A stretch of 64,000 nt of DNA from JBASEY01 sp964404285 (GTDB taxonomy: Bacteria; CSSED10-310), in the NCBI GenBank assembly GCA_964404285.1, contig CAYOJK010000006.1, positions 102,407 to 166,406 of the forward strand, in the 5' to 3' direction. A program made the position numbers and the translations under genes. Positions 54,917 through 63,325 of this stretch are shown here, one piece after another. Below the pieces are notes generated by a model. That model saw only the letters and a list, made by a program, of their open reading frames with translations. It searched no databases and was not told the origin of the DNA. The stretch's first letter is position 1; the number at the start of each line of letters is the position of its first letter.

Positions 54917-55496
54917 ACAAGTGCGGAAACATTTGGATGATTATCGGTCTGGAACATTGGACAAAGTGCTGGTTGAAATTATTGATAAGCACTTACAATC
55001 ATGTCCAGATTGCAGAAAAGTGATTGAATCGGAAGAGACGGTTTCTGATTTTCTGAAACAGGCGGATGTTAAGCTGCCTGATACCAGTGTTGCTGATATC
55101 CTGTTGAACAAACTGGAAGAAATTGACAGGAAAACGCGGCTGGATCCAGAACCTGGCCGGGTAATCGATTCACATTTTAAATGGTTAATGATCACAGCTC
55201 TGATTATAGGAGTTATTTTGATTGGCTTTATAGTGATACCTTTTGAGCCACGCCCGGAATACCATGATGTCGGACATCGATCCGGCCCAGGTTTTACTTG
55301 GATCGGAACATCTCCTTTTGACGAAGATCTGGAAGCACGATGGAGCGATCCGTTTTTGATCAGCCCAGGCCAGTTTGATACGACTCCACTGGAAGAAAAA
55401 GACAGTGACTCTGACAACTTTGAAAGAATAACCCATTCTTTGGATTTTGGTGAGATGGAGGCGCTGTCAAACCAAGAGATGGAGGAAAACCAATGA
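54906..55496 (+). CDS. Membrane zinc-binding anti-sigma factor
   Basis: A 196-residue protein with an anti-sigma zinc motif H-x3-C-x2-C (HLQSCPDC) after an N-terminal MNCKQVRKHLDDYRSG, and one transmembrane segment (about 98-115, MITALIIGVILIGFIVIPF). The periplasmic part is acidic and of unknown fold. It should bind and inactivate the ECF sigma encoded just upstream. ATG 54906 overlaps the sigma gene by 11 bases; a longer frame starting at 54810 lacks family features. The downstream TPR-OstA gene overlaps it by 4 bases. Confidence 0.9.
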   Translation: MNCKQVRKHLDDYRSGTLDKVLVEIIDKHLQSCPDCRKVIESEETVSDFLKQADVKLPDTSVADILLNKLEEIDRKTRLDPEPGRVIDSHFKWLMITALIIGVILIGFIVIPFEPRPEYHDVGHRSGPGFTWIGTSPFDEDLEARWSDPFLISPGQFDTTPLEEKDSDSDNFERITHSLDFGEMEALSNQEMEENQ

Positions 55497-56752
55497 GCCG
55501 TAAAATGTTTGTTATCATTGTAATAGGGATGCTGACCGGTTTAATCGGACAATGCTCGACACCTATCGAAAAAGGCAATGCCATGTTTTTTGAAGGCCGA
55601 TATACTGAAGCATTGCGTTATTATTCCACTATATTTACTGAACGAATGTTTGTTGATCAAATACCCTATGCAATCTATTTGTCTGCGCAATGTTATCAGA
55701 AGATGGGAAATCTCGATATGGCTTTACGAGCGCTATGGCAGTTGGTGACGGATTACCCTGACAGTCAATGGGCTGATAACGCTTATCTGGAACTGGGGAA
55801 AATAATAGAATCACAAGGCAGAGAAAAGCTCGGAGATGCCCTGGTTTTATATGAAACGATACCAACACGTTATTCGCGAAGTGAGACGCTGGCTGAGGCT
55901 TTGTTGGGGGCGGCACGTGCAAAAATCGGGATGAATTATCCTGCGTATGCCCTCGATAATGTGAAAAAAGTGGTGGAGAGTTTGGGTTCTTTTGAAGAAA
56001 CAGCACAAATTCATTACGATATCGCTACAATATGGGCTCATCCACAAAATCCAGAACGGGATATTCAAAAAGCTATCAAACATCTCACTATTGTAATTAC
56101 CCGATACCCCCATTCGTCTTTTGCACCTGATGCCAGACTTTATTTGGCCAGATTAAATTGGGAAATCGGGAACCGAACCGAAGCTATTAATTTCTTCAAT
56201 GAAATACTTTCAAAAGAAACCGGCACACCTGTCACAGAATATGCTCAGGAATCAATTGCACGTATCTATGAAGAAATCGGTGACCTGCAACGTGCCGTGA
56301 ATGCATATAGAATTATGCTGATTAAATACAATTATTCCGATATCACTCGACAGCGGTTCGAAACTGAAATCAATCGATTTAAAGGGGTGTTGACCCAAGC
56401 CGATAGTCCAGCAATTTCCGCCTGGTCAGCAACGGAAGATGATGAAGGAAAAGTTATCCAATATGTTGGTGATGTGCAGATCAGTATTCATGGTGGCGTG
56501 ATTCGATCTGATACGGCTACAGTGAATTTCGATCAAAACACTATATCCGCTAACGGCAATGTTCGAATCAACTGGGGAGATAATCACCTGATTTACTGTG
56601 ATTCTATGGAATATAAAGTCCGCTTGAAACAGGCGGATTGTCGGGGAAATGCGTCTCGAAAAGAACGAACTGCTCAGAAAGTGTTGGAGAAAAAATCCGA
56701 TAACATCCTGTTTTCATTTGATAAAGGGGAAATCATTTCAGAAGGGAAATAA
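55493..56752 (+). CDS. Exported TPR protein with OstA/LptA-like C-terminal domain
   Basis: A 419-residue protein with an N-terminal signal (about 4-20), then tetratricopeptide-like repeats over about residues 28-290 (FFEGRYTEALRYYSTIF; VTDYPDSQWADNAYLELGKI; YPHSSFAPDARLYLARL), similar to BamD/YbgF-type proteins. The C-terminal 95 residues (VIQYVGDVQISIHGGVIRSD, NTISANGNVRINWGDN, LIYCDSMEYKVRLKQA) look like the repeated short strands of the OstA/LptA domain that carries lipopolysaccharide. TPR and OstA in one chain is an unusual combination. The Cys after LIGQ does not fit a lipobox well. It is co-transcribed with the sigma/anti-sigma pair and the secretin. Confidence 0.72.
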   Translation: MSRKMFVIIVIGMLTGLIGQCSTPIEKGNAMFFEGRYTEALRYYSTIFTERMFVDQIPYAIYLSAQCYQKMGNLDMALRALWQLVTDYPDSQWADNAYLELGKIIESQGREKLGDALVLYETIPTRYSRSETLAEALLGAARAKIGMNYPAYALDNVKKVVESLGSFEETAQIHYDIATIWAHPQNPERDIQKAIKHLTIVITRYPHSSFAPDARLYLARLNWEIGNRTEAINFFNEILSKETGTPVTEYAQESIARIYEEIGDLQRAVNAYRIMLIKYNYSDITRQRFETEINRFKGVLTQADSPAISAWSATEDDEGKVIQYVGDVQISIHGGVIRSDTATVNFDQNTISANGNVRINWGDNHLIYCDSMEYKVRLKQADCRGNASRKERTAQKVLEKKSDNILFSFDKGEIISEGK

Positions 56753-56755
56753 GTT

Positions 56756-59077
56756 ATGAAACTGTCGCTGTTTTCAAAAATAAACAGATTTACGGCCGTT
56801 TGTTTAGTGATGTCTTTCTGCCTGGCATGCGCAATTGACAAAAATTATCGTTATGGCCTGAATGCATTGGAAAATGGTGATTATTACAGCGCTGTCGATT
56901 ATCTTGAAAAGGCCGACCGACAAAACCCCGATAATTTTGAAATTGCCGTTGCGTTAGAAAAAGCTCGGGCTTCAGCCGCAGCATCAGTCATGGAAACAGC
57001 GCAAAAATCTTTTGACGATGATGAGTGCGATACAGCACGGGAATTACTTGAAAAAGCCGTGTTATACGATCCCGGCTACCCGGGTATTGGAAAACTGTAT
57101 GACGAGATCGAAAAAAGATCCAAAGCTGATCAAGCCTATTGGGAAGGTATGAGGTTTGAACGAGACGATCAACTGTCAGCAGCATTACAGTGGTACCAAG
57201 AGGCGCTTCGTTTGTACCCGATGCACCAAGCAGCAGCCGCTAAAATCGATCATATTACGCGTTTTTTAGAAAGTGTTCAGGGACAGGACCCTATAATGGT
57301 TTCTTTTCAAGTTGAAGATATGCGATTGCGAGATGTCTTTACGGCTTTGGCCTCGGTCGCAAAAATCAATTTGTTGATCGATGAGTCACCTCTGATCGAT
57401 CGAATGGTCAGTGTTAATTTAGAAGATGTCGATGTGATTCAAGCAATGGAGGACATCGCAGCAACGTATGGTTTGATGATTGTCAAATTGGAATCAAATA
57501 ACCGTATTTTATGTGCAGATACTCCTGAGACACGCTCTCGCTATGGACGGGAAGATGTTCGCTTGTTTCCTCTTCAATATGCCGATGCTGACAGGATACG
57601 AACATTATTGGAACCAGTGGCGGATACTGCGGTCATTTTAGCGGATCAACGAACGAATTCCGTCGTGGTTCGAACACGCCCGGATCAAATGAATTTGGTT
57701 TCCGAATTGATTCAGGCGCTCGATATCAGAGAATCTGAAGTTTTAGTTGAAGTGGAAATCTTGGAAGTGACTCGCAACCGTATGGAAGATATCGGGCTCG
57801 ACCTGGGTGAAAACGCCTTTGTGCGAGCGGCTCTTGGTGGCGCCGTTAAACAATCGGGTTCTGCGGGAACCCTGACGGTATCGGAGCTATCTGATATAAC
57901 CGGTGGTAAGGTATTCCTAACCGTGCCTTCTCTCTATCTAAAATTAATCAAAAAGGACTCACATACAAAGGTTCTCGCTCAACCCCGATTGCGGATAGTC
58001 AACCGTACTTCAGCTCGTCTGCATATCGGTGAACAGGTTCCTATCAAGGTAACAAGCAGTCTGTTTAGACAAACCTCAGAAGAACAATCATCCTATCAGT
58101 ATAAAGATGTCGGAATTGTCATGAATATGACACCACGAATTTTAAGCGATTCGGAATTGGCGCTTGATTTGAAGCTGGCCGTCAGCGCAATAACTCAAGA
58201 AAGTCCTGACGGTCATCCGACGATTGGCACTCGGGAAGTTGAGACAACTTTGAGGTTACGGCATGGTGAAGTTGAAATCATCGCTGGTTTGATTAAAGAA
58301 GATGAACGCAAAGGCAGTATAAAAATACCGTATTTGGGAGATGTTCCAATTTTGGGTCGTCTGTTTAGATCGGAAGGTGATCTGACACAACAGACTGATA
58401 TTGTCATTTCTTTGACACCGCATATTCTGGATCGACGAATGGTGGTAATCAGTGATACACCGTTGTGGCATGGAGATATTAAACAAGGGCCTTATAGAAA
58501 AACCACATCAGGACAATCATTTTCACCTGATATTCCGGGTAGAATCGTTTTAGATGATAGTGAGGTACCAGAAGTTGCCGAGCGGATAGACGAGCAGTCC
58601 CAGGATAGCGCTTCAGGCAAAGATGCAACAACTATTGTATGGGTCAACCCCAATCAAACGGTCTTGTCACTTAACGAATCGTCTATTATTACCATCGATA
58701 TTGAAAATGCCGTGAATGTTGGGAGTGTTCCATTTTACATCGATTATGATCCAACGATACTCGATATAGAAGATGTTCAAGAAGGACAGTTTATGGGTAG
58801 TGATGGAATGTCAACGGTTTTTATGTCTTCCGTCGATGAGCGGCGTGGTCGAATCATTGTGGGGTTATCCCGAGTTGGGGCTGGGATGGGTATTTCCGGA
58901 TCGGGAACACTTGTAACGATACAAATTAGAGGAGAAAAACACGGTGAATCACCAATAGCCTTTAGCCATGAATCTGTTTTAGATCCCGCTATGCAGGTGA
59001 TATCAGCGGATTTTATGGATGGCGGTGTGGTGGTATTAGAAGAGCCGGATGCGGGAAATTTCAATCTTGGACGATAG
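56756..59077 (+). CDS. TPR-secretin-cohesin outer-membrane lipoprotein
   Basis: A 773-residue protein. A lipobox SFCLAC near residue 25 is followed by TPR-like helices (about 28-175), a secretin N-terminal subdomain (about 185-260, VSFQVEDMRLRDVFTALASV), a NolW-like domain (about 265-325), the secretin barrel domain (about 330-560; VEVEILEVTRNRMEDIG, LAQPRLRIVNRTSARLHIGE, IPYLGDVPILGRLF) and a cohesin-like domain (about 635-760; NVGSVPFYIDYDPTILDIED). Secretins form large outer-membrane pores in type II secretion, type IV pili and similar systems. No gene for a partner ATPase or pilin is near. It is the last gene of the ECF-sigma operon. Confidence 0.9.
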   Translation: MKLSLFSKINRFTAVCLVMSFCLACAIDKNYRYGLNALENGDYYSAVDYLEKADRQNPDNFEIAVALEKARASAAASVMETAQKSFDDDECDTARELLEKAVLYDPGYPGIGKLYDEIEKRSKADQAYWEGMRFERDDQLSAALQWYQEALRLYPMHQAAAAKIDHITRFLESVQGQDPIMVSFQVEDMRLRDVFTALASVAKINLLIDESPLIDRMVSVNLEDVDVIQAMEDIAATYGLMIVKLESNNRILCADTPETRSRYGREDVRLFPLQYADADRIRTLLEPVADTAVILADQRTNSVVVRTRPDQMNLVSELIQALDIRESEVLVEVEILEVTRNRMEDIGLDLGENAFVRAALGGAVKQSGSAGTLTVSELSDITGGKVFLTVPSLYLKLIKKDSHTKVLAQPRLRIVNRTSARLHIGEQVPIKVTSSLFRQTSEEQSSYQYKDVGIVMNMTPRILSDSELALDLKLAVSAITQESPDGHPTIGTREVETTLRLRHGEVEIIAGLIKEDERKGSIKIPYLGDVPILGRLFRSEGDLTQQTDIVISLTPHILDRRMVVISDTPLWHGDIKQGPYRKTTSGQSFSPDIPGRIVLDDSEVPEVAERIDEQSQDSASGKDATTIVWVNPNQTVLSLNESSIITIDIENAVNVGSVPFYIDYDPTILDIEDVQEGQFMGSDGMSTVFMSSVDERRGRIIVGLSRVGAGMGISGSGTLVTIQIRGEKHGESPIAFSHESVLDPAMQVISADFMDGGVVVLEEPDAGNFNLGR

Positions 59078-59080
59078 CTA

Positions 59081-59425
59081 TCAGACTGTCGCTAGACGTC
59101 GGGTTTCGCGTCTAAGTTTTTTTAATTTTTTACGATAGGCCTGTTTTTCTGTTTTTGACAGAGTATCTTTCTTTTCAGTTAGTTCAACCCGTAAAGCGGT
59201 TCGTTCTTTTTTCAGATCGGCGATATTTGCGCGTGCCTCGGCTTTTTTACGTTCCGCTTCTTTTTGATGAGGATTTTCTATGTTTTTTACCGTGCAAATC
59301 GCTTGAAGAACCTGTTCCTTGTTCATTCCATGCACACCTTGAATGACTTCAAGAGTCAAAGCGATTTCTCGAAGCTTGGTAACCGGTAATTTTACCAGGT
59401 CATCATAGGTCATCGTGTTGCTCAT
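59081..59425 (-). CDS. Rho_N/SAP-like small basic coiled-coil protein
   Basis: A 114-residue protein. Its first 45 residues (DDLVKLPVTKLREIALTLEV, GVHGMNKEQVLQAI) look like the Rho N-terminal/SAP-type helix-extension-helix that binds nucleic acid. The rest (about 55-110) is a strongly charged, basic helix likely to be a coiled coil (KKDTLSKTEKQAYRKKLKKL). The function is unknown. GGAGG 10 bases before ATG 59425 supports it. It is read convergently with the secretin, the two stops being 3 bases apart. Confidence 0.72.
   Translation of the reverse strand: MSNTMTYDDLVKLPVTKLREIALTLEVIQGVHGMNKEQVLQAICTVKNIENPHQKEAERKKAEARANIADLKKERTALRVELTEKKDTLSKTEKQAYRKKLKKLRRETRRLATV
59093..59123 (+). terminator. 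Terminator of the sigma-secretin operon
   Basis: A stem TAGACG (59093-59098) / CGTCTA (59109-59114) is followed by AG and TTTTTTT. It lies within the last codons of the opposing Rho_N-like gene. Confidence 0.6.
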
Positions 59426-59786
59426 AACTTAAATTCCTCCATAAAAAACGTTCGTTTGTTTGTCTGATAAAACCTCAGGCTGAGGCAAGGTAACAAAATC
59501 AAAAAAAGAATTCAATACCACTTCCTAAGAATAACCAGGATTAGTGTGACAATTTAGGTCTGAGCAGCAATCTTGAATGACAATTTTTGTAAAACACGGT
59601 TAAAAAACTGACAAAAATTGCCGGTTTTGATTGCGGCGAATAACAATATTTTTGATTGGTTTACCGATAAAACATTATAAAGATAAAGAAGATAAGTAAT
59701 TTAGCAAGAAGGCTTCAACAGGGCATAGAAATTGCAGGTTTTATGTTGAGGGCTTTCAAGATAGTTATTTATTCAGGAGGATAATC
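59426..59786. other. Intergenic region before the surface-protein pair
   Basis: 361 bases without a credible gene. It holds a small palindrome CCTCAGGCTGAGG (59473-59485) and a promoter-like pair listed separately. Nothing else stands out. Confidence 0.4.
59652..59681 (+). promoter_or_regulatory. Candidate promoter for the surface-protein pair
   Basis: TTGATT (59652-59657) and TATAAA (59676-59681) are 18 bases apart, about 105 bases before the start at 59787. Confidence 0.4.
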
Positions 59787-60557
59787 ATGTTTTTTAGAAA
59801 AAGTATCGGTTTTATTGTGATTCTATTTATTGTTAGTGGCCTGGTAAATGCACAGACACCCGGACCGTTGCCGGGGACGCCGCTGGCTCTGACCTGTGTG
59901 CCTTTTGAGACGTTGCCTGGTATAGGCTCAGTTGAATCGATAGCGAATTGGGGTTTTCTAGATAGAGTGTGCGTCGTTCTTGAGAACACGACGGGAGGGG
60001 CTATTGAAATAGCCGGTTTGCAAGGATATTTTAGTCGGACTGATAACCCGTTGATCGCTCAGTTGCGAGTCTGGGAAGTGATGAACGAACACTTGCTTCC
60101 CGATGTCAATGCCGCTTGCATAATGGTGTCAGAAGGAACCTTTGATTTCGCTGCAGCGCCTGTTCCAGGTTTTCCACAAATTGCCCTGATTCAGCTCGAT
60201 CTGGTGGACTATCCGGGTATGCCCTTACCGGTTATCAATCCCGGAAAAAAGTTTATCATCGATTTAATCAATCTTACTGAGCCGCCGCAGTCATCTATGG
60301 AGATAACGGCTGAAGTGTCCGGGCAGTGTCCACCTAGCTTTTGGGCAGAGAGAACGAATATTTTCGGCAAACAGGTTGGAGCTACCTTGACCTGGAATTT
60401 CAAGGAAGATATTGGTCAGCCCACGAATTTTTATCTGGGAGTGACGTATTTCGACAATGCAGACCCAAGGACGCCGGCGATGGGAACGGTCGGATTGATC
60501 GGTCTATTGGTTGCCGTGTCGTTTGCTTTGACCAGACGAAACAAAAAACGGAGTTGA
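59787..60557 (+). CDS. Exported protein with C-terminal sorting-like tail
   Basis: A 256-residue protein with a Sec signal (about 5-22, ending LVNAQT), a beta-rich body (VVLENTTGGAIEIAGLQGYF; FKEDIGQPTNFYLGV) and a C-terminal tail TPAMGTVGLIGLLVAVSF followed by RRNKKRS: a short motif, a hydrophobic helix and a basic end. Tails of this type (for example IPTL-CTERM and PEP-CTERM) direct cleavage and surface anchoring in diderms. The function of the body is unknown. AGGAGG precedes ATG 59787 at 7 bases. It is followed after 3 bases by a gene whose product has a similar tail. Confidence 0.75.
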   Translation: MFFRKSIGFIVILFIVSGLVNAQTPGPLPGTPLALTCVPFETLPGIGSVESIANWGFLDRVCVVLENTTGGAIEIAGLQGYFSRTDNPLIAQLRVWEVMNEHLLPDVNAACIMVSEGTFDFAAAPVPGFPQIALIQLDLVDYPGMPLPVINPGKKFIIDLINLTEPPQSSMEITAEVSGQCPPSFWAERTNIFGKQVGATLTWNFKEDIGQPTNFYLGVTYFDNADPRTPAMGTVGLIGLLVAVSFALTRRNKKRS

Positions 60558-60560
60558 TGC

Positions 60561-61763
60561 GTGCGACGAACGATAATCATAACTTTAGCGTTTTTGCTAT
60601 TCTATACCCTTAATGTCGGAGCTGGTCCTGACGCAGATAACCCGTTGGTTTATCCCCTTTATTCGCAGGAATTGATCGGCGGTGATGTGGCGGTATCCGC
60701 TTTGGGGCTTTTCGGCACAGGCGGCAAAACGTGTTCAGGTAATTTTGATTTGACGGGGGAAATCCCGTATCCGGCTCGAACGACCATCGATGCTGCCTAT
60801 GTCGTTTTAATCAGCAGAACAAAGAATGAAGGACCGGTGAATATCGATCTGTCGTTTGATTCCAACCCGGCCATGCAGCAGGACCAACAGTTCGAAGATG
60901 TACATCTCCAAAATTATTATAAAACCTATCTATGGGATGTGTCGCATCTCGTCACCGATCCGACTCAGACAAATTACAGCTTCATTTTATCACCGTGTGA
61001 TTCTAATTCGTTCATTCACACCTACGGAATCGCTCTGGTTGCCGTGATATCGGACAGCGGCCAGTCGTTTGCCCGTCGGATCAGTATCGTTGCAGGTATG
61101 GAGTTTCTGTGGGATGAATGGATGACTGACAGAGGTGAAGCTCACTTCGATGAAACGTTGCCGAGTGGAAACGATTATCAGTTACAGGTATTTGTCGGCA
61201 ATGATCAACCTGGTGCGGATAATGAAAGTCTGGCATTTGAAAATGTCGATCCTGTCGGCAGCGGGCAAATTTTCACGGCGGCCAATGGGGATTATTGTAC
61301 ATGGTATCGATCCTCTCAATTCTCCTATTCTGGGGGCACTGGCATACAGTCGGCAAAGCTTCATCCTGGAACTGACCATCTGGGTTTATTGTGGTCATTG
61401 GCTGTTTTGTTGAGTCCGGCCGAAGCGCCGACGCCGACGCCGACGCCGACCAATACGCCTACTCAGACTCCTACGAATACCCCGACTCAAACGCCGACGA
61501 ATACTCCTACTCAGACACCAACCAATACGCCTACGCAGACTCCGACTAATACGCCGACTCCTACCAACACGCCTACGCAGACCCCGACGAATACGCCCAC
61601 GCAGACGCCGACTCAGACTCCGACCAACACACCCACTCAGACACCGACGAATACCATGACGCCGACACCTAGACCGATACCTGCCACCGGCAGCGCCGGT
61701 AACGGTATTTTATTGATTGTATTGACTATTATCCTGCTGATTGCGCCCAAGATGCGGAAATAA
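60561..61763 (+). CDS. Thr-Pro repeat surface protein with C-terminal sorting-like tail
   Basis: A 400-residue exported protein. After a signal peptide (about 3-20) there is a globular beta-rich domain of about 260 residues with no recognised family (FVGNDQPGADNESLAFENV), then about 75 residues of TPTNTPTQ repeats, then IPATGSAGNGILLIVLTIIL and a short basic end (KMRK). The repeat is likely a rod or wall-spanning spacer, probably glycosylated, and the tail probably anchors the protein. The IPATG sequence also resembles a sortase LPxTG site, but no sortase is seen. The start is GTG 60561 with GGAG 7 bases upstream. Confidence 0.8.
   Translation: MRRTIIITLAFLLFYTLNVGAGPDADNPLVYPLYSQELIGGDVAVSALGLFGTGGKTCSGNFDLTGEIPYPARTTIDAAYVVLISRTKNEGPVNIDLSFDSNPAMQQDQQFEDVHLQNYYKTYLWDVSHLVTDPTQTNYSFILSPCDSNSFIHTYGIALVAVISDSGQSFARRISIVAGMEFLWDEWMTDRGEAHFDETLPSGNDYQLQVFVGNDQPGADNESLAFENVDPVGSGQIFTAANGDYCTWYRSSQFSYSGGTGIQSAKLHPGTDHLGLLWSLAVLLSPAEAPTPTPTPTNTPTQTPTNTPTQTPTNTPTQTPTNTPTQTPTNTPTPTNTPTQTPTNTPTQTPTQTPTNTPTQTPTNTMTPTPRPIPATGSAGNGILLIVLTIILLIAPKMRK
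61428..61668 (+). repeat. Thr-Pro coding repeat (ACG/ACC-CCG/CCT units)
   Basis: About 240 bases of near-repetitive codons encoding TPT, TNTPTQ units. Codons vary freely (ACG, ACT, ACC, ACA with CCG, CCT, CCC, CCA), so the repeat is kept at protein level. Such tracts can change length by slippage. Confidence 0.9.
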
Positions 61764-61804
61764 CAGCAGGTGTTAAGGGAAGGTTAGAGGAGGCTTTTCC
61801 CTTG

Positions 61805-61848
61805 GCGCGGGTTCCTGAAAAAAACGGGAATCCGCGTCACGCTTTTTT
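61805..61848 (+). terminator. Probable terminator after the surface-protein gene
   Basis: An 11-bp stem with two G-T pairs (61805-61815 with 61827-61837) and an 11-base loop is followed after five bases by TTTTTT (61843-61848). The distance to the T-run makes it less certain. Confidence 0.5.
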
Positions 61849-62559
61849 ATGGTGAAAATAATGGTCGGCTTGCCTTAGTTTATCCAAGGCGCCGATATCG
61901 GACCAGAACGTTTTGAGCCGATGAATCCGGACTGTCGAATTCTGAGCAAGAGATAACAGAGCGTCGGTCAGCTCATATTCGCCGCGCGGCGAGGGTTTGA
62001 CCTGTCGAATATGCTCGAAAATCTCCGGCTGTAAAATCATCAAACCGGCATTGATCAGGTTACCGGGTTCTGTTCCTTTGGCTGGTTTTTCTACAAGACC
62101 GATCAGACGTTCATTATGCGTGACTAGGACGCCTCCGATCCATGGCGTATCACTTGCCCATGCAGCAATCAGGCTATCGGAAGGATGCTCTCGATAGGCT
62201 CGGAAAAAAGCGTGGTAATCTTTTTGATCAACCAAAACATCTCCGTAACCAAGGAAAAATGGTTCGTTCCTGACAAAGTCCGCTGCCGGCAGAACAGCTC
62301 GTGCTGTTCCATTCACGATTTTTTGGTCAAAATAGTTAATATTGATGTTGAATTGGGATCCATCCCCGAAAGTGTCAATGATTTGGTCCGCCAGGTAGCC
62401 GACAACAATCGCCAAATCACGGACTCCACAGATTTGAAGCCCTTCAATAATGCGTTGCAAGATGGGTTTGCCGCCGACACGTAAAAGCGGTTTTGGATTG
62501 TGGTCAGTCAATGGGCTGAGACGAACGCCTCTACCGGCAGCTAACAGAATACCTTTCAT
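61837..62559 (-). CDS. Sugar-phosphate nucleotidyltransferase (RfbA/GCD1-like)
   Basis: A 240-residue nucleotidyltransferase that would activate a sugar-1-phosphate with an NTP. The N-terminal MKGILLAAGRGVRLSPLTDH with NPKPLLRVGGKPIL is the NTP-binding signature; LGYGDVLVD is the metal-binding Asp region, and GLVEKPAKGTEPGNLINAGL is the substrate loop. It lacks a C-terminal hexapeptide-repeat domain. The sugar and nucleotide cannot be told; glucose-1-phosphate thymidylyl- or uridylyltransferase and mannose-1-phosphate guanylyltransferase are possible. ATG 62559 has GAGGTG 9 bases upstream; GTG 62571 is less likely. It follows the HPr-like remnant. Confidence 0.88.
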   Translation of the reverse strand: MKGILLAAGRGVRLSPLTDHNPKPLLRVGGKPILQRIIEGLQICGVRDLAIVVGYLADQIIDTFGDGSQFNININYFDQKIVNGTARAVLPAADFVRNEPFFLGYGDVLVDQKDYHAFFRAYREHPSDSLIAAWASDTPWIGGVLVTHNERLIGLVEKPAKGTEPGNLINAGLMILQPEIFEHIRQVKPSPRGEYELTDALLSLAQNSTVRIHRLKTFWSDIGALDKLRQADHYFHHKKA

Positions 62560-62572
62560 GTCATGAAACACC

Positions 62573-62761
62573 TCAGAATAAAACGTAACAATCAGTCCAC
62601 AAAATCTTACTCGACTGATCTGTTGAGATCAACATCTGTGTTCCATGAGCCAGTCCGGCTGTCAGAAACTGAGCCATCCGATCCGGTGATTCTTCGGACC
62701 TATTAATCCCTTTTCCCCCAACGACTTGAACAGAGGCGCCGAAGTTGAGATTTCTCTCTAA
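62573..62761 (-). pseudogene. HPr-like domain remnant, no start codon
   Basis: An open frame of 62 codons bounded by stops at 62764-62762 and 62575-62573. The translation SVQVVGGKGINRSEESPDRM, then AQFLTAGLAHGTQMLISTD, matches by eye the second half of a HPr/PtsH-type fold (beta strand, linker, helix and GTxMxI strand). The N-terminal half with the phospho-His is absent, and there is no SD and only an internal ATG (62677). It could be a decayed gene or a fragment left by rearrangement. A short real gene starting at 62677 is possible but lacks a binding site. Confidence 0.35.
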
Positions 62762-62772
62762 TTAGCGTCAGT

Positions 62773-63264
62773 TTAATACAAATACAGTGTGAGCCACTCA
62801 GTGGTCCCCAATACTCTCTTAAACAGAGGATCAGACATCCCTGTAAAGAAAAGAAAGGGCGTACCACTAGTAGGACCGCCGCCTGGTTGAGCAGGCCATG
62901 CCGTCGGGGCCATGAGTTCTATCTCTGTAATCCCTGGTGGAATATCAAGTTGATAATACCGGACATCTCCCGGGTGCCATTCACTCCAATGTGAAGGTGG
63001 AGGGAAATAGAGTGTCGTCCGCGGATCCAATTCAAGCCCGATATCAAAGACAGCAAAAACTGGTATATCCCGAAATGTCTCTTGGGTTGGATTATACACA
63101 TCAACATAGATGTAGATGGTGTCATCAGGATAGATATGTTCTGCAGGCACACGAAAGCTAACGCCTAAATCCTGTGACAATTGAGCGCTTCCAGCGAAGC
63201 AAACAATAGAACTGGCCAAAACACCCATCGCCAGAACAACAAAAGACACCGTTAACTTTTTCAT
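62773..63264 (-). CDS. Small exported protein of unknown function
   Basis: A 163-residue protein with a Sec signal (about 4-24, ending CFAGSA) and a beta-rich mature part (SFRVPAEHIYPDDTIYIYVD, YNPTQETFRDIPVFAVFD, VRYYQLDIPPGITEIEL) resembling an Ig-like or DUF11-type fold. No C-terminal anchor is visible. GGAGG 7 bases before ATG 63264 fixes the start. It is isolated, next to repeat-rich DNA, and could be a secreted or periplasmic protein. Confidence 0.7.
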   Translation of the reverse strand: MKKLTVSFVVLAMGVLASSIVCFAGSAQLSQDLGVSFRVPAEHIYPDDTIYIYVDVYNPTQETFRDIPVFAVFDIGLELDPRTTLYFPPPSHWSEWHPGDVRYYQLDIPPGITEIELMAPTAWPAQPGGGPTSGTPFLFFTGMSDPLFKRVLGTTEWLTLYLY

Positions 63265-63309
63265 AAGCATCCTCCCTTGCTACTGCTATAGGACTTCTAC
63301 AAACAGTTC

Positions 63310-63325
63310 TATATATATATATATA
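63310..63325. repeat. (TA)8 dinucleotide run
   Basis: Sixteen bases of alternating T and A lie upstream of the small exported-protein gene. On the minus strand it could supply a -10 element, with TTTACA 17 bases before it. Confidence 0.8.

Noticed and set aside
61428..61668. CRISPR-like appearance of the repeated hexamers
   Set aside because: The repeats are continuous codons of a Thr-Pro tract in frame with a real gene, with no spacers.
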